Positions 36,459-46,920 of a stretch of DNA of 64,000 bases are shown one piece after another. How positions within the stretch are numbered: position 1 is the first letter of the stretch; every line of letters begins with the position of its first letter. This DNA comes from Gnetum montanum (Eukaryota > Streptophyta > Gnetopsida > Gnetales > Gnetaceae): positions 296,673 to 360,672 of the forward strand of contig MNCI01004978.1 of NCBI GenBank assembly GCA_015680685.1, in the 5' to 3' direction. The position numbers and the translations under genes were made by a program. Below the pieces are notes generated by a model. That model was not told the DNA's origin. It ran no database searches and was given only the letters and a program-made list of their open reading frames with translations.

Positions 36459-37038
36459 TGTGAGAGATGTCTTAGGGTGGTGCTTCTCCTAGGCTCTTCC
36501 CATGGCTCAAGGGGCATTAAACACTCTGAGGCACCCTTGGGTGACTCTCAAATGTTAGAAACCCATCCTAGCTTGGCCGTTCCAAGCCAACAGTAGAACA
36601 ACCTCTTGTTGCAACTCTCTCTAAGTTCTCTTCATACTACCCTCACTCAGAGAACTACATGGCCCTAATTCTATGGTGGTCGTAGATATGTAGGCAGCTA
36701 GGACTAGATAGTTTTGGTGCAGTGCCAAGCCGAATGTTGTACCAAATTGTGAGGGTTTTGGGGGTGAGGCATTACCTTTTGTAGATGCATTGTTTCCCCT
36801 TCCACCAATATTGTCTACAAGGTTTCTTGTGTACTTGTTTGCAAGGTCCTTGTTCGAAGTTAGTTGTCCTTCTTAAGGTACATTCCCATATATATATTAA
36901 GAAGCTGTGTTGCTGCTTGCACTCTCTCTTGGGTTGCTTGCTTGTTAGAGGCGTATTCCCTAGGTCTTCCACCCCAGATCCATTGGATCTTAGTGAATTA
37001 CTAGGGGTGCCAGGCAACGTTGGGGCAATGTTGTTACA
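36459..37038 (+). repeat. 3' LTR of LARD-like element
   Basis: 580 bp, same length as the 5' copy, starting TGTGAGAGATG and ending TTGTTACA. Visible differences from the 5' LTR are mostly transitions, so the insertion is not recent. Confidence 0.93.
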
Positions 37039-37108
37039 CTCCATGTGATTGGCACTTATGTATGAAACAATGACTAACACTTATACATGAAACAATAAAG
37101 ACAACATA

Positions 37109-37672
37109 TGTGAGAGAGGTAGCAAGGTTGGTGGTGGCCTACTACCTCCCCCACGGTTTGGGGGCCATGGGGGCATAAGGGGTCCTCCGCTCCTTATGTC
37201 TTCAGAACCATACTAGCATGGTAGTTCCATGCATTAGTAAGAGGAGGCTACAACCTACCTCATTACCCCACTCGGTAGGACCTTGCCTAGGAGGGTTACG
37301 TAGTTCAACTCTATGTTGGGGTGTTTTTACTGGGTGTGTCATGGGATGTGCTATGGGATGTTACGTGTGCTCCTTGGAGCACGACACCAACTACTAGCAT
37401 AGAGAGATGAATTTGGAGGGTTCAGCTGGTAGACCCCGTGGTGTCCATGTGAGTGGAGCAAGGGAGCGCTATCTAGCTTGTTAGCATATCATGAATATTG
37501 AATATGAAACACCACTCAGGAGACATGCTAACACTAACACATTGTTTGTTGGCATGTGTTTCAAGATTGTTAATGGTTGAGGCGTATTCCTTTTGAGTTT
37601 TGTCCTGATTCAGAATCTGCTTGGGAAACTCTTGGGGTGCTAGACAACATATCCAGGGATAACATTATTACA
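37109..37672 (+). repeat. 5' LTR of chromovirus
   Basis: Starts TGTGAGAGAGGTAGC and ends ACATTATTACA. Shares its first ten bases, a CCACGG-tttggggg-CCATGG block and its last 40 bp with the LARD-like LTR, but the middle is different. Confidence 0.93.
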
Positions 37673-37674
37673 GA

Positions 37675-37687
37675 TGGTATTAGAGCC
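37675..37687 (+). promoter_or_regulatory. Primer binding site of chromovirus
   Basis: TGGTATTAGAGCC, one transition from the tRNA-iMet complement, two bases after the LTR. Confidence 0.9.
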
Positions 37688-37824
37688 TCATAGTTTGATT
37701 TGCCAGTAAAAATTTCTCACTAAAGGGATGAGAGGGTTTGTGGTTTGTGAGGTTTCCATTTCAACTTCTACTAGCCACTCTCCCTTTGAGGGTGGCCTTG
37801 TGCTAAAGCTCTCTCTTGGGCAAC

Positions 37825-39180
37825 ATGGAGCCTAGTGGACCAAGTGACACAGCTAATGTTCAAGCAAACCCAGAAATTGAGGCCAAGATAGAACTTGGTC
37901 AAGATGACACTAAGTTTCAAACCTTATGGGACCATGTCAAGGCAATTGATGAGGCCTTAGCCTACCATGGTCCAGAAAATGTGGATGCGATCCATCACAT
38001 TCTTAAAGATGTTGACTTACCACAAGAAAAAATGGATATTGGCTCCAAGGACAGGGTGAAAGTGATAGAGGCTAAGGTTTCAATCTTGGAAGGTCGTCTC
38101 GATCACATGATCAACCTCTACAAGGATCTATTTGGATCCTTGGAAGAGGCACAAACAAAAGCATCTTTGGTTGAGGACCTAATTGGTCAAGTGAAAGTTC
38201 TAGAGGATGCCTTGGTGGGGGTAAATCAGGAACTATCTAATTTGAAAATTGAAAATGCCATTCTGAAATCCTCCTTAGTAGGATGCTTGGTAGATGAGCC
38301 AGTAGCGATGGCCCATATCAAAGCTAGAGAACCGAGTTCTTACGATGGCGAGAGAAATGATGCTAAAATTGATGTCTTTCTCCATGATGCGGAGATGTAC
38401 TTGAATACTAGGGATGTTCCTGCAGCCCAAAAGGTCTCCACAATGTCTTAGTTTCTCATAGGAAGTGCGAAGCTGTGGTGGCTTAGCATCCTTCGTGCCC
38501 AAGAAAAGGGCACTGCTATAGAAAAGATAAAGACATGGGACAGATTTAAGGCAGCATTGATCAAACAGTTCTATCCTAGGAACTCTGAATGGGTAGCTAG
38601 AACCAAGCTAGAGACCCTAAAACATTCAGGGAAGCTTGAAGATTATATCAATAGCTTCCAAGAACTCATGTTGCTGATTCCTGATATGGGAGATCGGGAT
38701 CATTTTTTCAAGTTTGTGAATGGGTTACAGTCATGGGCATAGATGAAATTGTGTCAAAGAGGCATTGACTCTCTCATGGAGGCTATTGCAGCTGCTGGCA
38801 CTTTTCTGAACTTCAAGGCAATGAAGCCAGATAAGGGTAACCCTGGGAAGGGAAAGCATGTCATGTCCTCCCATTCTCAGAGAATAGATACAGGTTCCAT
38901 CAAAGGTGGAAATACATTCAAATCGGTTTAGCAAGGTAGTTGCCCGATAGGTGGTCCTCCAAGAAACCAAGGCTCCCAAAAAAAACGTAAGGATACAAGG
39001 AGCAAGTGGCAACTTGGGGCCAAGAAGAAACAATTTATGGGAGGTGCCTTTAAGGGGCCAATTCTGTGCTTCTTATGTCGAGGAAACCACCTAGCAAGAA
39101 ATTGTCTCCTGAGTTCAGGAAGGATTGAAAATAGGCAAGGGCCAGCTCTAGGGAAACAACTGATGGCACTCGATTATCAC
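37825..39180 (+). pseudogene. Chromovirus gag
   Basis: ATG at 37825 (MEPSGPSDTANVQANPE). An acidic coiled-coil-like N-terminal part leads to the retrotransposon gag domain: SAKLWWLSILRAQEKG, then TWDRFKAALIKQFYP and a KLEDYINSFQELM block. Zinc knuckle CFLCRGNHLARNC (C-X2-C-X3-H-X4-C) is at 39067-39105. TAG stops at 38449 and 38740 stand where Gln would fit, and a frame change occurs near 38930-39060. Confidence 0.9.
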
Positions 39181-39330
39181 CCTGACCCATGCCTTTAGAT
39201 TATAGATGGAAGCACATCGGGGGAACAATGAAGGCTAGTGGTTATGATGGAGTTATCTACCATGGTTACATAGAGGTCAGGAGCTGGAAACTCCCAAACT
39301 ACTAATCTTGATAATTTACATCAGGTTCAA

Positions 39331-39576
39331 TTGGCCCCAATCACTGTGAGCTCAAGTTACATAAGTGCCTTCATTGATAATGGAGCCAGTCACAATTACA
39401 TGATTCCAGCCATGGCGAAAAAATTGCAGCTAAAGATGGAACTAGTCCAAGTCTCCTACAAACTGGCCAAGTTCAAACTCCTTCGGTGCATCGGGATGTG
39501 TCATAGTGTTCTAGTTCAAGTGAGCTTATGGCAAGGAGTTCTAGATTTTTCAATTCTAGATATGGACTCCTTTTAG
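39331..39576 (+). pseudogene. Chromovirus aspartic protease
   Basis: AFIDNGASHNYM contains the catalytic Asp in DNGA at 39375-39386, where DSGA or DTGA is usual. The Asn replaces the active-site Ser/Thr, so activity would be doubtful even without the stop at the end. Confidence 0.85.
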
Positions 39577-39899
39577 GTAATATTACGACAAAAATTTTTA
39601 CGCAAGGCCAAAGTTTTCATAGCTCCACACTTAGACCTGATCTTTATTTTGCATGAAAGCTCCCCATGCCTAGTTCAAACTCATGGAGCACAGATGGGAA
39701 AGGATGAGGGCTCTAGCCCCCAGATTATGTCACCAATGGTGATGAAACGCTTGGCCAGGGATCCTACTAGAAAATTTCTACTAGCTATGCAAATAGGTGA
39801 TCCTTCTGAGGCTTGCGGACCCCAAACTAATTTTGACCCATGCATAGCACATGTGCTAGATAATTTTAAAAAGGTGATGCTGCCTAAATTGCTAGGAAG

Positions 39900-40745
39900 T
39901 TTGCCACCTCGGAGGGCCATGGATCATAAAATAGAATTGCAGCCAAGTATTGACCCTCCTATCCAAAGGCCGTATCATTTAATAGGGCCAGAATTGGGGG
40001 AATTGAAGAAGTAGCTTGAGGGTTTGATGTCCAAGGGATACATTCATCCCTCAAAATCCCCTTATGGGGCACCAGTGCTATTGTCACCAAGGAGGATGGA
40101 ACACTATGGCTCTGTTGCGATTACAAGTTGCTGAATAAACACACTCTCAAGAACAAGTGCCCAGTACCACTCATTTCTAATTTGTTCGATCAATTGGCAG
40201 GGGCTCGATGTTTCACCTGGCTAGACCTTCAATAAGGGTACTACTAGGTTCACATCGTAGAAGGGGACGAAGAAAAAATTACATGCGTAACTCGGTATGG
40301 GCCATACGAGTGGATAGTAATGCCCTTTGGGCTTTGCAATGTGTCAGCTACATTTTGTAACTTGATATGAGATATTTTGACCCTTCCTAGACAAATTTGT
40401 GGTCGTCTATCTCGATGATATCTTAATACATAGCCAGATAGTGGAGGAACATGCCCTCCACCTATAGTTGGTCCTTGAGAAGCTATGAGAAAATCGGCTA
40501 TACATTAAGAAAGAGAAATGTGAATTTTGCTGCTTGGAGCTGAAATTTTTGGGACATCTCGTAGGGTATGGGCAGGTAAAGCCAAATCCAAAGAAGGTAG
40601 AGGTTGTGTGCCAATGGCCTGCTCCCACTAATGTGCATGAGGTCAGATAGTTTATGGGGTTAGCCAGCTTCTATCGGAAATTCATCAGAAATGTTTTAGG
40701 AATCGCTGCTCCCCTGACCAATTTGCAAAAGAAAGAAGTTCCTTG
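39900..40745 (+). pseudogene. Chromovirus reverse transcriptase
   Basis: MDHKIELQPSIDPPIQRPYH leads into the RT; TAG at 40012 replaces Gln in KKQLEGL. After frameshifts, YLDDI at 40408-40422 is the catalytic motif, followed by KKEKCEFC, LKFLGHLV and FMGLASFYRKFI, with TAG at 40648 for the Gln before FMGL. Confidence 0.9.
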
Positions 40746-40779
40746 ATAGTGGGATTCAAATTGTCAGCAAGCATTCGAT

Positions 40780-41205
40780 AAGATCAAAGAAGCTTTAACC
40801 TCCCATCTTGTGTTGGCATTGCCTGATTTTCGAAACCTTTTGAGGTTCATATTGATGCCAATGAGAATGCAATCGAGGGCATGTTGCTATAGGAAGGTCA
40901 TCCTATCGCTTATGAGAGCTGAAAGCTGAATCAAGTAGAGCAGAGGTGGCCAGTCCATGAAAAAGAAACATTTGCTATTGTCCATTGCTTAATAGCATGA
41001 AGACACTACTTGTTGGGAAGTCATGTCCTCGTAAAGACAAATAATCTGGCAACTAGCTACTTGCTGAATCAAACGAAGCTGAGGCCCAAACAGGCCCGAT
41101 GGTTGGCCATGTTATTTGAATTTGATTTGCAATTGACTTACCATCTTGAAAAGGAGAATGTGGTGGCAGATGCATTGAGTCGCAGTCCTCAGCCTGCCTC
41201 CTAGC
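40780..41205 (+). pseudogene. Chromovirus RNase H
   Basis: A degenerate domain with EKETFAIVHCL near 40960, LVKTNNLATSYLLNQ near 41030 and QLTYHLEKENVVADALSR ending near 41195. The last motif is the typical RNase H end before integrase. Confidence 0.88.
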
Positions 41206-41379
41206 TCTTTTCTATCACTAGGCCACAACCTTCACATGTTCAATGTGATGAAGTGTTGTTGGCTAGAATTCAAGATGGATTAAAAAGGGATTCTTATATC
41301 ACTGATTTAATGAAGATGATAGAAACTAGGCAAGCACCACACTTCAAAATGAGGGATGGACTGCTTTGGTTCCATGATA

Positions 41380-42450
41380 ATTGAATATGCATTCCAAATT
41401 GGGATGGCCTACGAAAGCAAATAATCTGAGAGTGCCATGACACACAGTGGGCTGGGCACCCTGGACAACAAAAAACCTTGGCACTCATTGAGAGAACCTT
41501 CTTCTGGACAAAAATTTATCGGGATGTGATTTCTTATATTCAAAAGTGTCTGGTGTGTTAGTAGGACAAAGGTTCTACGGAGTGTCCAGGTGGTCTTCTG
41601 CTGCTCTTGGAAATCCCTCCATTTTCGTGGGCTACGGTGTCTATGGACTTCATCACAGGATTACCAAATGTTCAAGACTTAAGCAGTATAATTGTAGTGG
41701 TGGAAAAATTTTCCAAATTTTCCATATTCATTCCCTGTTCATCATAGTGCTCAGCTGAGGACATGGCAACATACTATTTTGATAGGGTGGTTCGATATTT
41801 TGGGTTATCCATGAGCATTGTTTCAGACCGAGATCCGTGATTCACAAGTGCTTTTTGGCAAGCCTTGTTTGGCATAATGGGTACCACCCTCAAATTATCA
41901 ATAATCTTTCATCCGTAAACCGATGGTCAAACAAAACAGATGAACCAAGTACTTGAAGAGTACCTCTGACACTATGTTCGTAGTGACCAAAAGAACTAGC
42001 CTTTTCTATTAGGGATTGCCTAGCTAAGTTATAACATCCAGAAGTCATTAGCTACTAGGTTTTCTCCTGCAAAACTGGTAATGGAAAGGTAGCCCATTAC
42101 CCCTCATATGGTCTCCCCTTCATTGTAGGGTCAGCATCCCTCAGCAAATGAATTCTTGAAAGTGTGATCTAAAAATCTTGAAACAACAAAATATCATCTA
42201 GAGAGGGCAATGTAGCGAATGAAAAAGTATGCTAATCGAAAATGCCAGCATCGTGAATTTAAGGTGAGAGATTGGGTTCTCTTGAAGTTGGACCCATGTT
42301 AGTTTAGGCCGAAATAGGGAACCACCTCCAAGCTAATGAGGCAGTATGATGGTCCCTTCCGGATCATCGATAAAATTAACCCTATAACATATAAGCTTCA
42401 ACTACCGATCAATATGGACTGAGTCCATCTAGTTTTTCATGTCAACATGT
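41380..42450 (+). pseudogene. Chromovirus integrase
   Basis: HHCC zinc-binding region near 41430-41560 (ECHDTQWAGHPGQQKTL, then KCLVC), with two adjacent TAG codons at 41559-41564 where CQQDK is expected. Core: MDFITGLPNVQDLSSI, SIVSDRDP near 41820 and FHP-TDGQTKQMNQVLEEYL near 41910. Interrupted by many stops. Confidence 0.88.
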
Positions 42451-42465
42451 TGAAGCCATTGCCAG

Positions 42466-42735
42466 ATGGTTTCCCATATCCAGAAAGAAGCCTCTCGATC
42501 TAAGAGCGACCTTGTATACAATCAATACAAGGAAAGAGAGCAAAATGCATCCAAAACTTCCAGACCACTGGCCATTGGTGCGAATTTGAAAGTGGAGTTC
42601 CTCATCCACTGGAAACATCGTCCTGACTCAGATGATAGTTGGAAACCACTGGAGCGCTTGAGGTCCCAGGAAAACTTGATCCTAGACTTTTGTAGGGAGC
42701 AAGAAATTGACCTCCCAGCTTGGTTGCTTCGATAA
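42466..42735 (+). pseudogene. Chromovirus integrase tail with chromodomain
   Basis: KVEFLIHWKHRPDSDDSWKP is a chromodomain core with its aromatic residues (Phe, Trp, Trp), followed by ERLRSQENLILDF. The frame stays open for 90 codons to TAA. A run of 20 A follows at 42758-42777. Confidence 0.9.
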
Positions 42736-43365
42736 TGGATGGAGAAACCTCCCATGCAAAAAAAAAAAAAAAAAAAAGAAAATCAGAACAGGCATGGCAT
42801 GTGGTGCCTTATAGGATTTAAGAGCTAATTCCTATGAGAGTCAGCCTCAAACAATGAAGGAAGGTGCCTGGAGCCATTCGAAGTGCTCTATAGGCGATGG
42901 GGCTTAAGGTTCAAATAGGCAAGGAGCTATGTTGAACTTGAGACTCTTAGACTTTTGGATCAAATGAGTCAGGGGACACCCTGGAACTCATGCATCCCTA
43001 GGTCGGTGCGTTCTATTATGTCGCAATGATAGCCACTTGATGTCCTCTCATAGCCTGACATTTCAGGCCAGGTATGGAAGGGTAGACAGGCCAAGTCTTG
43101 AGGGGTGATGCTCTTGACTTGGGTGTCAGATGCTAGGATGAGTCTAGATCTTAGGAAGGTAACCAAGTTTAACAAAAATGCTTTACGACCTTAGGCCCTA
43201 GCAGTTGGACCTTCCAGAACTGAAGATCCCTTCAAACTTGACTCAGAATAGCATGGGCATACTTCCCCAGAATTAACAAAATCCTCCCTTGGTTTTGATG
43301 TAGCTGCCTCATGGGTTACCCAGGCCATGCTCCGAGGTCGTCGCTCATTTTAAGCGAGGGAGGAT
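42736..43365 (+). other. Chromovirus 3' untranslated region and polypurine tract
   Basis: Non-coding between the chromodomain stop and the 3' LTR. Ends with GCGAGGGAGGAT (43353-43364), the polypurine tract, nearly the same as that of the LARD-like element. Confidence 0.7.
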
Positions 43366-43929
43366 TGTGAGAGAGGTAGCAATGTTGGTGGTGGCTTGCT
43401 ACCTCCCCCACTGTTTGGGGGCCGTGGGGGCACAAGGGGTCCTTTGCTCCTTATGTTTTTGAAACCATACTGGCATGGCAATTCCATGCATTAGTAAGAG
43501 GAGGCTACGACCTACCTCATTACCCCACTTGGTAGGACCTTGCTTGGGAGGGTTGCGTAGTTCAACTCTACGTTGGGGTGTTTTTACCAGGTGTGTCATG
43601 GGACGTGCTATAGGATGTTGCATGTGCTCCTTGGAGCGTGACACCAACTACCAGCACACGGTGATAAATCTGAAGGGTTCAACTAGTAGTCCCCATGGTG
43701 TCCGCGTGAGTGGAGCAAAGGAACGCCATCTAGCTTGTTACCATATCACGAATATTGAATATGAAACACCACTCAGGAGACATGTTAACACTAACACATT
43801 GTTTGTTGGCATGTGCTTTAGAATTGTTGATGGCTAAGGTGTATTCCTCTTGAGTTTTGCCCCAATTCAGAATCTGTTTGGGAAACTCTTGGGGTGCCGA
43901 ACAATGTATCCAGGGACAACATTGTTACA
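43366..43929 (+). repeat. 3' LTR of chromovirus
   Basis: 564 bp, same length as the 5' LTR, starting TGTGAGAGAGG and ending CATTGTTACA, followed by ACATA. Confidence 0.93.
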
Positions 43930-44022
43930 ACATACGTCACTTTTTCTTATGTTCTTTCGTGCCATTGCGCCACATTTGATTGAGAGGAAATCAAAGGTCA
44001 AGCAACCTTTGTTTTTCATTAC

Positions 44023-45156
44023 TTATTTGTAGGAATAGGCATCATATACACCATATGCACACTTTTGCATAGTAGAATAATAATAATTACAGGGTCTACA
44101 TGGAATCATTGATACAATGCATTGACTTGGATCATTGGTGCAAGGTTTGTAGGGTTGGTTACACGGATCGTTTGTACAAGGTTTATCACTTGTGTGCTTG
44201 TACAAGGTTTATCACTTGTGTGCAAGGTTTGCAGGGTGGTTTATCACTTGTGTGCAAGGTTTGCAGGGTGGGTGGATTACAGGGATCATTTTGTCGGGTT
44301 TATGGCTTGTACAAGGTCTGCAGTGTGGGTTACAAGGATCTTTTGTGCAGGCATTGCAGAGTGGATAATAGGGATCATTTGTGCAGGGTTTAGTGCTTGT
44401 GCAAGGTTTGCAAGGATCTTTTGTGCAGGCATTGCAGAGTGGATAATAGGGATCATTTGTGCAGGGTTTAGTGCTTGTGCAAGGTTTGCAGGGTGGGTTA
44501 CAGGGATTGTTTGTGCCGGGTTTATCGCTTGTGCAAGGTTTGCAAGGTGGGTTACAGCTTCAATTGTGCAGGCGTTGCAGGGTGGGTAACAAGGATTGTT
44601 TGTACAGGGTTTAGTGCCTATGCAAGGTTTGTAGGGTGGTTTACAGGGATTGTTTGTGCAGGTTTTAGTGCTTGTTCAAGGTTTGCAGGGTGGGTTATAG
44701 GGATCGTTTGTGTTTGTGTGCAAGGTTTGTAAGGTGGGTTACAAGGATTGTTTGTGCGAGGTTTATGGCTTGTGCGAGGTTTGCAGGTGGATTATAGGGA
44801 TCATTTATGCAGACATTGCAGGGTGGGTAACACGGATCGTTTGTACAGGGTTTAGTGCTTGTGCAAGGTTTGCAGGTGGGCTTTGCAGGGGTTACTGCTT
44901 TTGCAAGCGTTGCAGGGTGGGTAACAGGGGCATGGCTGAATTTCTACCTTGATCAACCCTACCTCCTCCTCCTGTGGCTCATCATCTTTCTCATTCGTTG
45001 GCAGCTTCTTCGGCGACTTCTCCTTCTTCTTCACCGGTCCTACATACAAGAGGATTGGAACTTTTTCCTAAGCTTTTTTGCTACCTCGACTGGATCGGCA
45101 TCGCCTAAAACCATCAATGTTTTTTGCGACATATTGATGGCCACGCTATCGAATCC
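44023..45156 (-). pseudogene. HMA gene exon 2 with repeat tail
   Basis: Acceptor AG is at 45158-45157 after a pyrimidine-rich tract. The HMA half ends at FQSSCM with a stop; the linker LYVGPVKKKEKSPKKLP is in another frame. Cys/Pro units follow to 44023. Confidence 0.75.
44100..44940 (-). repeat. Coding minisatellite, 54-bp unit, Cys/Pro-rich
   Basis: The 54-bp unit encodes 18 residues (CNPPCKPCTSTKPCTNDP); a shorter 36-bp unit encodes YYPLCNACTKDP. Roughly 12-15 units with variable length and indels. Confidence 0.88.
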
Positions 45157-46499
45157 CTGAAATGCAAAAACCCTCGGCTCATTGCAATGAAAATGAAACA
45201 GTTCACACAAAATTTAGCATCATTGTGTTTAAAAATAGGACCTAACTAAAGGATCTTCTAGTAACAGAGGTTTAATGATCCACAGAACAAATCTAGATAT
45301 AGAGCACCTAAACAAAATGGCCGCAAAGCTTAAAAGGTCAGAAACAGCGCAACACTTGCAAAAGATCGAAATTATCCAAAAATTAAAATGCTTGAACGAT
45401 TGAAATACGCTTTGTCCGTTCAGGATTTAGAAAAACGGAAGTCAAGAGAAAAATTGGGAATCAAGGCAAAACATTTGGAATTTTCTTACGGTGTCAAAAT
45501 GGCCAAGCAAAAAGTGGAATTGAGCCATGAAAGGTGGTTTCAGACAATTATAAGTAATAAGTATGAAAACATAAAGGGCAGTATTTTACAGCATGTAAAC
45601 CAATAAAATTATAAGTAATAAGAAACGGCTTACAAAACAAAAAGGCAAAAAGGCAAGGGCAGGGTTAGGGTGCCTATCAAAGGAAGTTGATTGCATGGTT
45701 GTTTTTAAAAATTAGTTTTTAAATTAAACAAAATATATCAAAATAATAATATATATTAAAATGTATCAAATTTAGTTTTTAATGAGTAATAATACATTGA
45801 ATTTCAAAATATATGTTTAAACTACAATAACACCATTAAAATTAATCTTAAAATCAAGAAAATAAAGCTAAGGTTATAAGATTAAAAGAAAATTCCAAAA
45901 ATTTATAACTATTCAAAAGAGGTTAAAATATCTTAAATTTAAAATAACACATTGAATTTCAAAGTATATGATTAAACTATAGCAACATTAAAACTAATCC
46001 TAGCATCAAGAAAATAAAGCTAAGGTTGTAAGATTATATCTTAAATTTTAAAAAAATTATATCAAATTTTTGATACCTTAATTTGAATGAGCAACAACAC
46101 ATTGAATTTCAAAACCAATCTTATAATCACCCTTTTGATCTACCCATAGTTTTCTAAGTGGTTGATTTATCATCGATTTGCTTGATGAGAAATTTTGCTG
46201 TCCAGAGTCTGCACATCTTTTATAATAAACCTTATTTTTAAAGAAAATCAATAGATGTAGGCATCATTTTTGCAACTTTTAAATATAACTCAACCTAATT
46301 TGCCGATTTACGATAATTCTGAAACACGTTAATCCGGTCTATTTCCCGACTATTTAAACACTTATTATACCTTATAAACAACATAGACGTTTGAAAAATA
46401 CTAGTTGGAAGATAGGTATTTAAAAATTTAAATTTTTTTTTACAACAAACATCTCCAAATACACGGGCATCAATTTCCAACCTTGGGCTAGACATTTAC

Positions 46500-46566
46500 C
46501 ATAGATCTTGGCAACACAATCAAAGGCAACCTTCTTGCATTTGTGGCACTTTATATCGAGCTTCAT
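46500..46566 (-). pseudogene. HMA gene exon 1
   Basis: ATG at 46566-46564 on the minus strand, 22 codons plus one base, then donor GTAAATG. Contains the metal-binding KCHKCKK. An AT-rich intron of about 1.34 kb follows. Confidence 0.8.
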
Positions 46567-46920
46567 AATGATTTGCTAAACACGAACAAAACGAAGTTCA
46601 CTTTAAGTTCAACGAGAAACAGAAAATCTGCTTGAAAAACAACATCCAGAATCAATTGAAGCATCTTTAAGAACAAAATCTAGAATTCTACAAAACAAAG
46701 ACAGAAAACACAAAAAAAGATTGCTCACATTCATCATCAGGAAGGCAATGAAAAGCAGAGCTCTAACGCTAGTTTGGAGGCTAAGGCGTTTGAGCTTTCA
46801 CAGCATAAAGAAATGTAGGCCAACCCACAAGACGAGGAGGAGTAGTAGCAGTCACAAAGAAATGTAGACGCCAGAGAGAGAGATATGCATGAGCACAGAG
46901 AAATGTAGATGCCTGCAACA
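46567..46920. other. 5' flank of HMA gene
   Basis: No coding region. Contains a short repeated phrase (agaaatgtaga, at about 46807, 46857 and 46900). The truncated LTR begins at 46921. Confidence 0.4.

Larger units (their letters stand above)
30451..37038 (+). mobile_element. Non-coding LTR retrotransposon (LARD-like), complete
   Basis: Two 580-bp LTRs, a tRNA-Met-type primer site, a polypurine tract (GCAGGGGAGGAT, 36448-36458) and TSD CTCCA (30446-30450 and 37039-37043) are all present. The 5.4-kb interior has no gag or pol motif in any frame, and no long ORF with recognisable domains. This fits a large retrotransposon derivative mobilised by another element's proteins. Its LTR ends, primer and polypurine tract match those of the neighbouring chromovirus. 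Confidence 0.9.
37109..43929 (+). mobile_element. Ty3/gypsy chromovirus, complete structure, inactive
   Basis: LTRs of 564 bp each (37109-37672 and 43366-43929), TSD ACATA (37104-37108 and 43930-43934), primer site, polypurine tract and gag-protease-RT-RNase H-integrase-chromodomain order. The C-terminal chromodomain places it among chromoviruses, which often target heterochromatin (family knowledge). Many in-frame stops and frameshifts make it non-functional. Confidence 0.95.
44023..46566 (-). pseudogene. HMA-domain protein with Cys/Pro-rich repeat tail (HIPP/Pi21-like), frames broken
   Basis: Exon 1 (46566-46500, minus) reads MKLDIKCHKCKKVAFDCVAK, with the CxxC pair of a heavy-metal-associated domain. 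Exon 2 from 45156 reads GFDSVAINMSQKTLMVLGDA and a KKLRKKF helix, the second half of the domain. A Lys/Glu linker follows (45049-44960), then a tail of repeated units like CNPPCKPCTSTKPCTNDP, ending in CRPCNYYY and a stop at 44023. HMA plus Pro-rich tail is the layout of plant HPP/HIPP and rice Pi21-type proteins (family knowledge); the tail could bind metal. No CaaX box is visible at the end. The exon junction is one base out of phase, there is a shift between domain and linker, and at least five shifts in the repeats. Either a pseudogene or a gene with assembly errors in low-complexity sequence. Confidence 0.8.

Noticed and set aside
42758-42777. Run of 20 A as sign of a processed pseudogene or LINE tail
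   Set aside because: It lies inside the chromovirus between the chromodomain stop and the polypurine tract, with no TSD of its own.
43475-43837. Open frame of 120 codons on the plus strand
   Set aside because: It lies within the chromovirus 3' LTR and resembles no known protein.
44100-44940. CRISPR-like array
   Set aside because: Units are contiguous and coding without unique spacers; the context is a plant nuclear genome.
44100-44952. Cys-rich open frames on the plus strand (KVCRVGY-type repeats)
   Set aside because: Antisense shadows of the 54-bp unit; the minus-strand frame joins to an HMA domain, a linker and a plausible C-terminus.
45388-45606. 72-codon open frame inside the HMA gene intron
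   Set aside because: Opposite strand, no family resemblance, in AT-rich intron sequence; probably chance.
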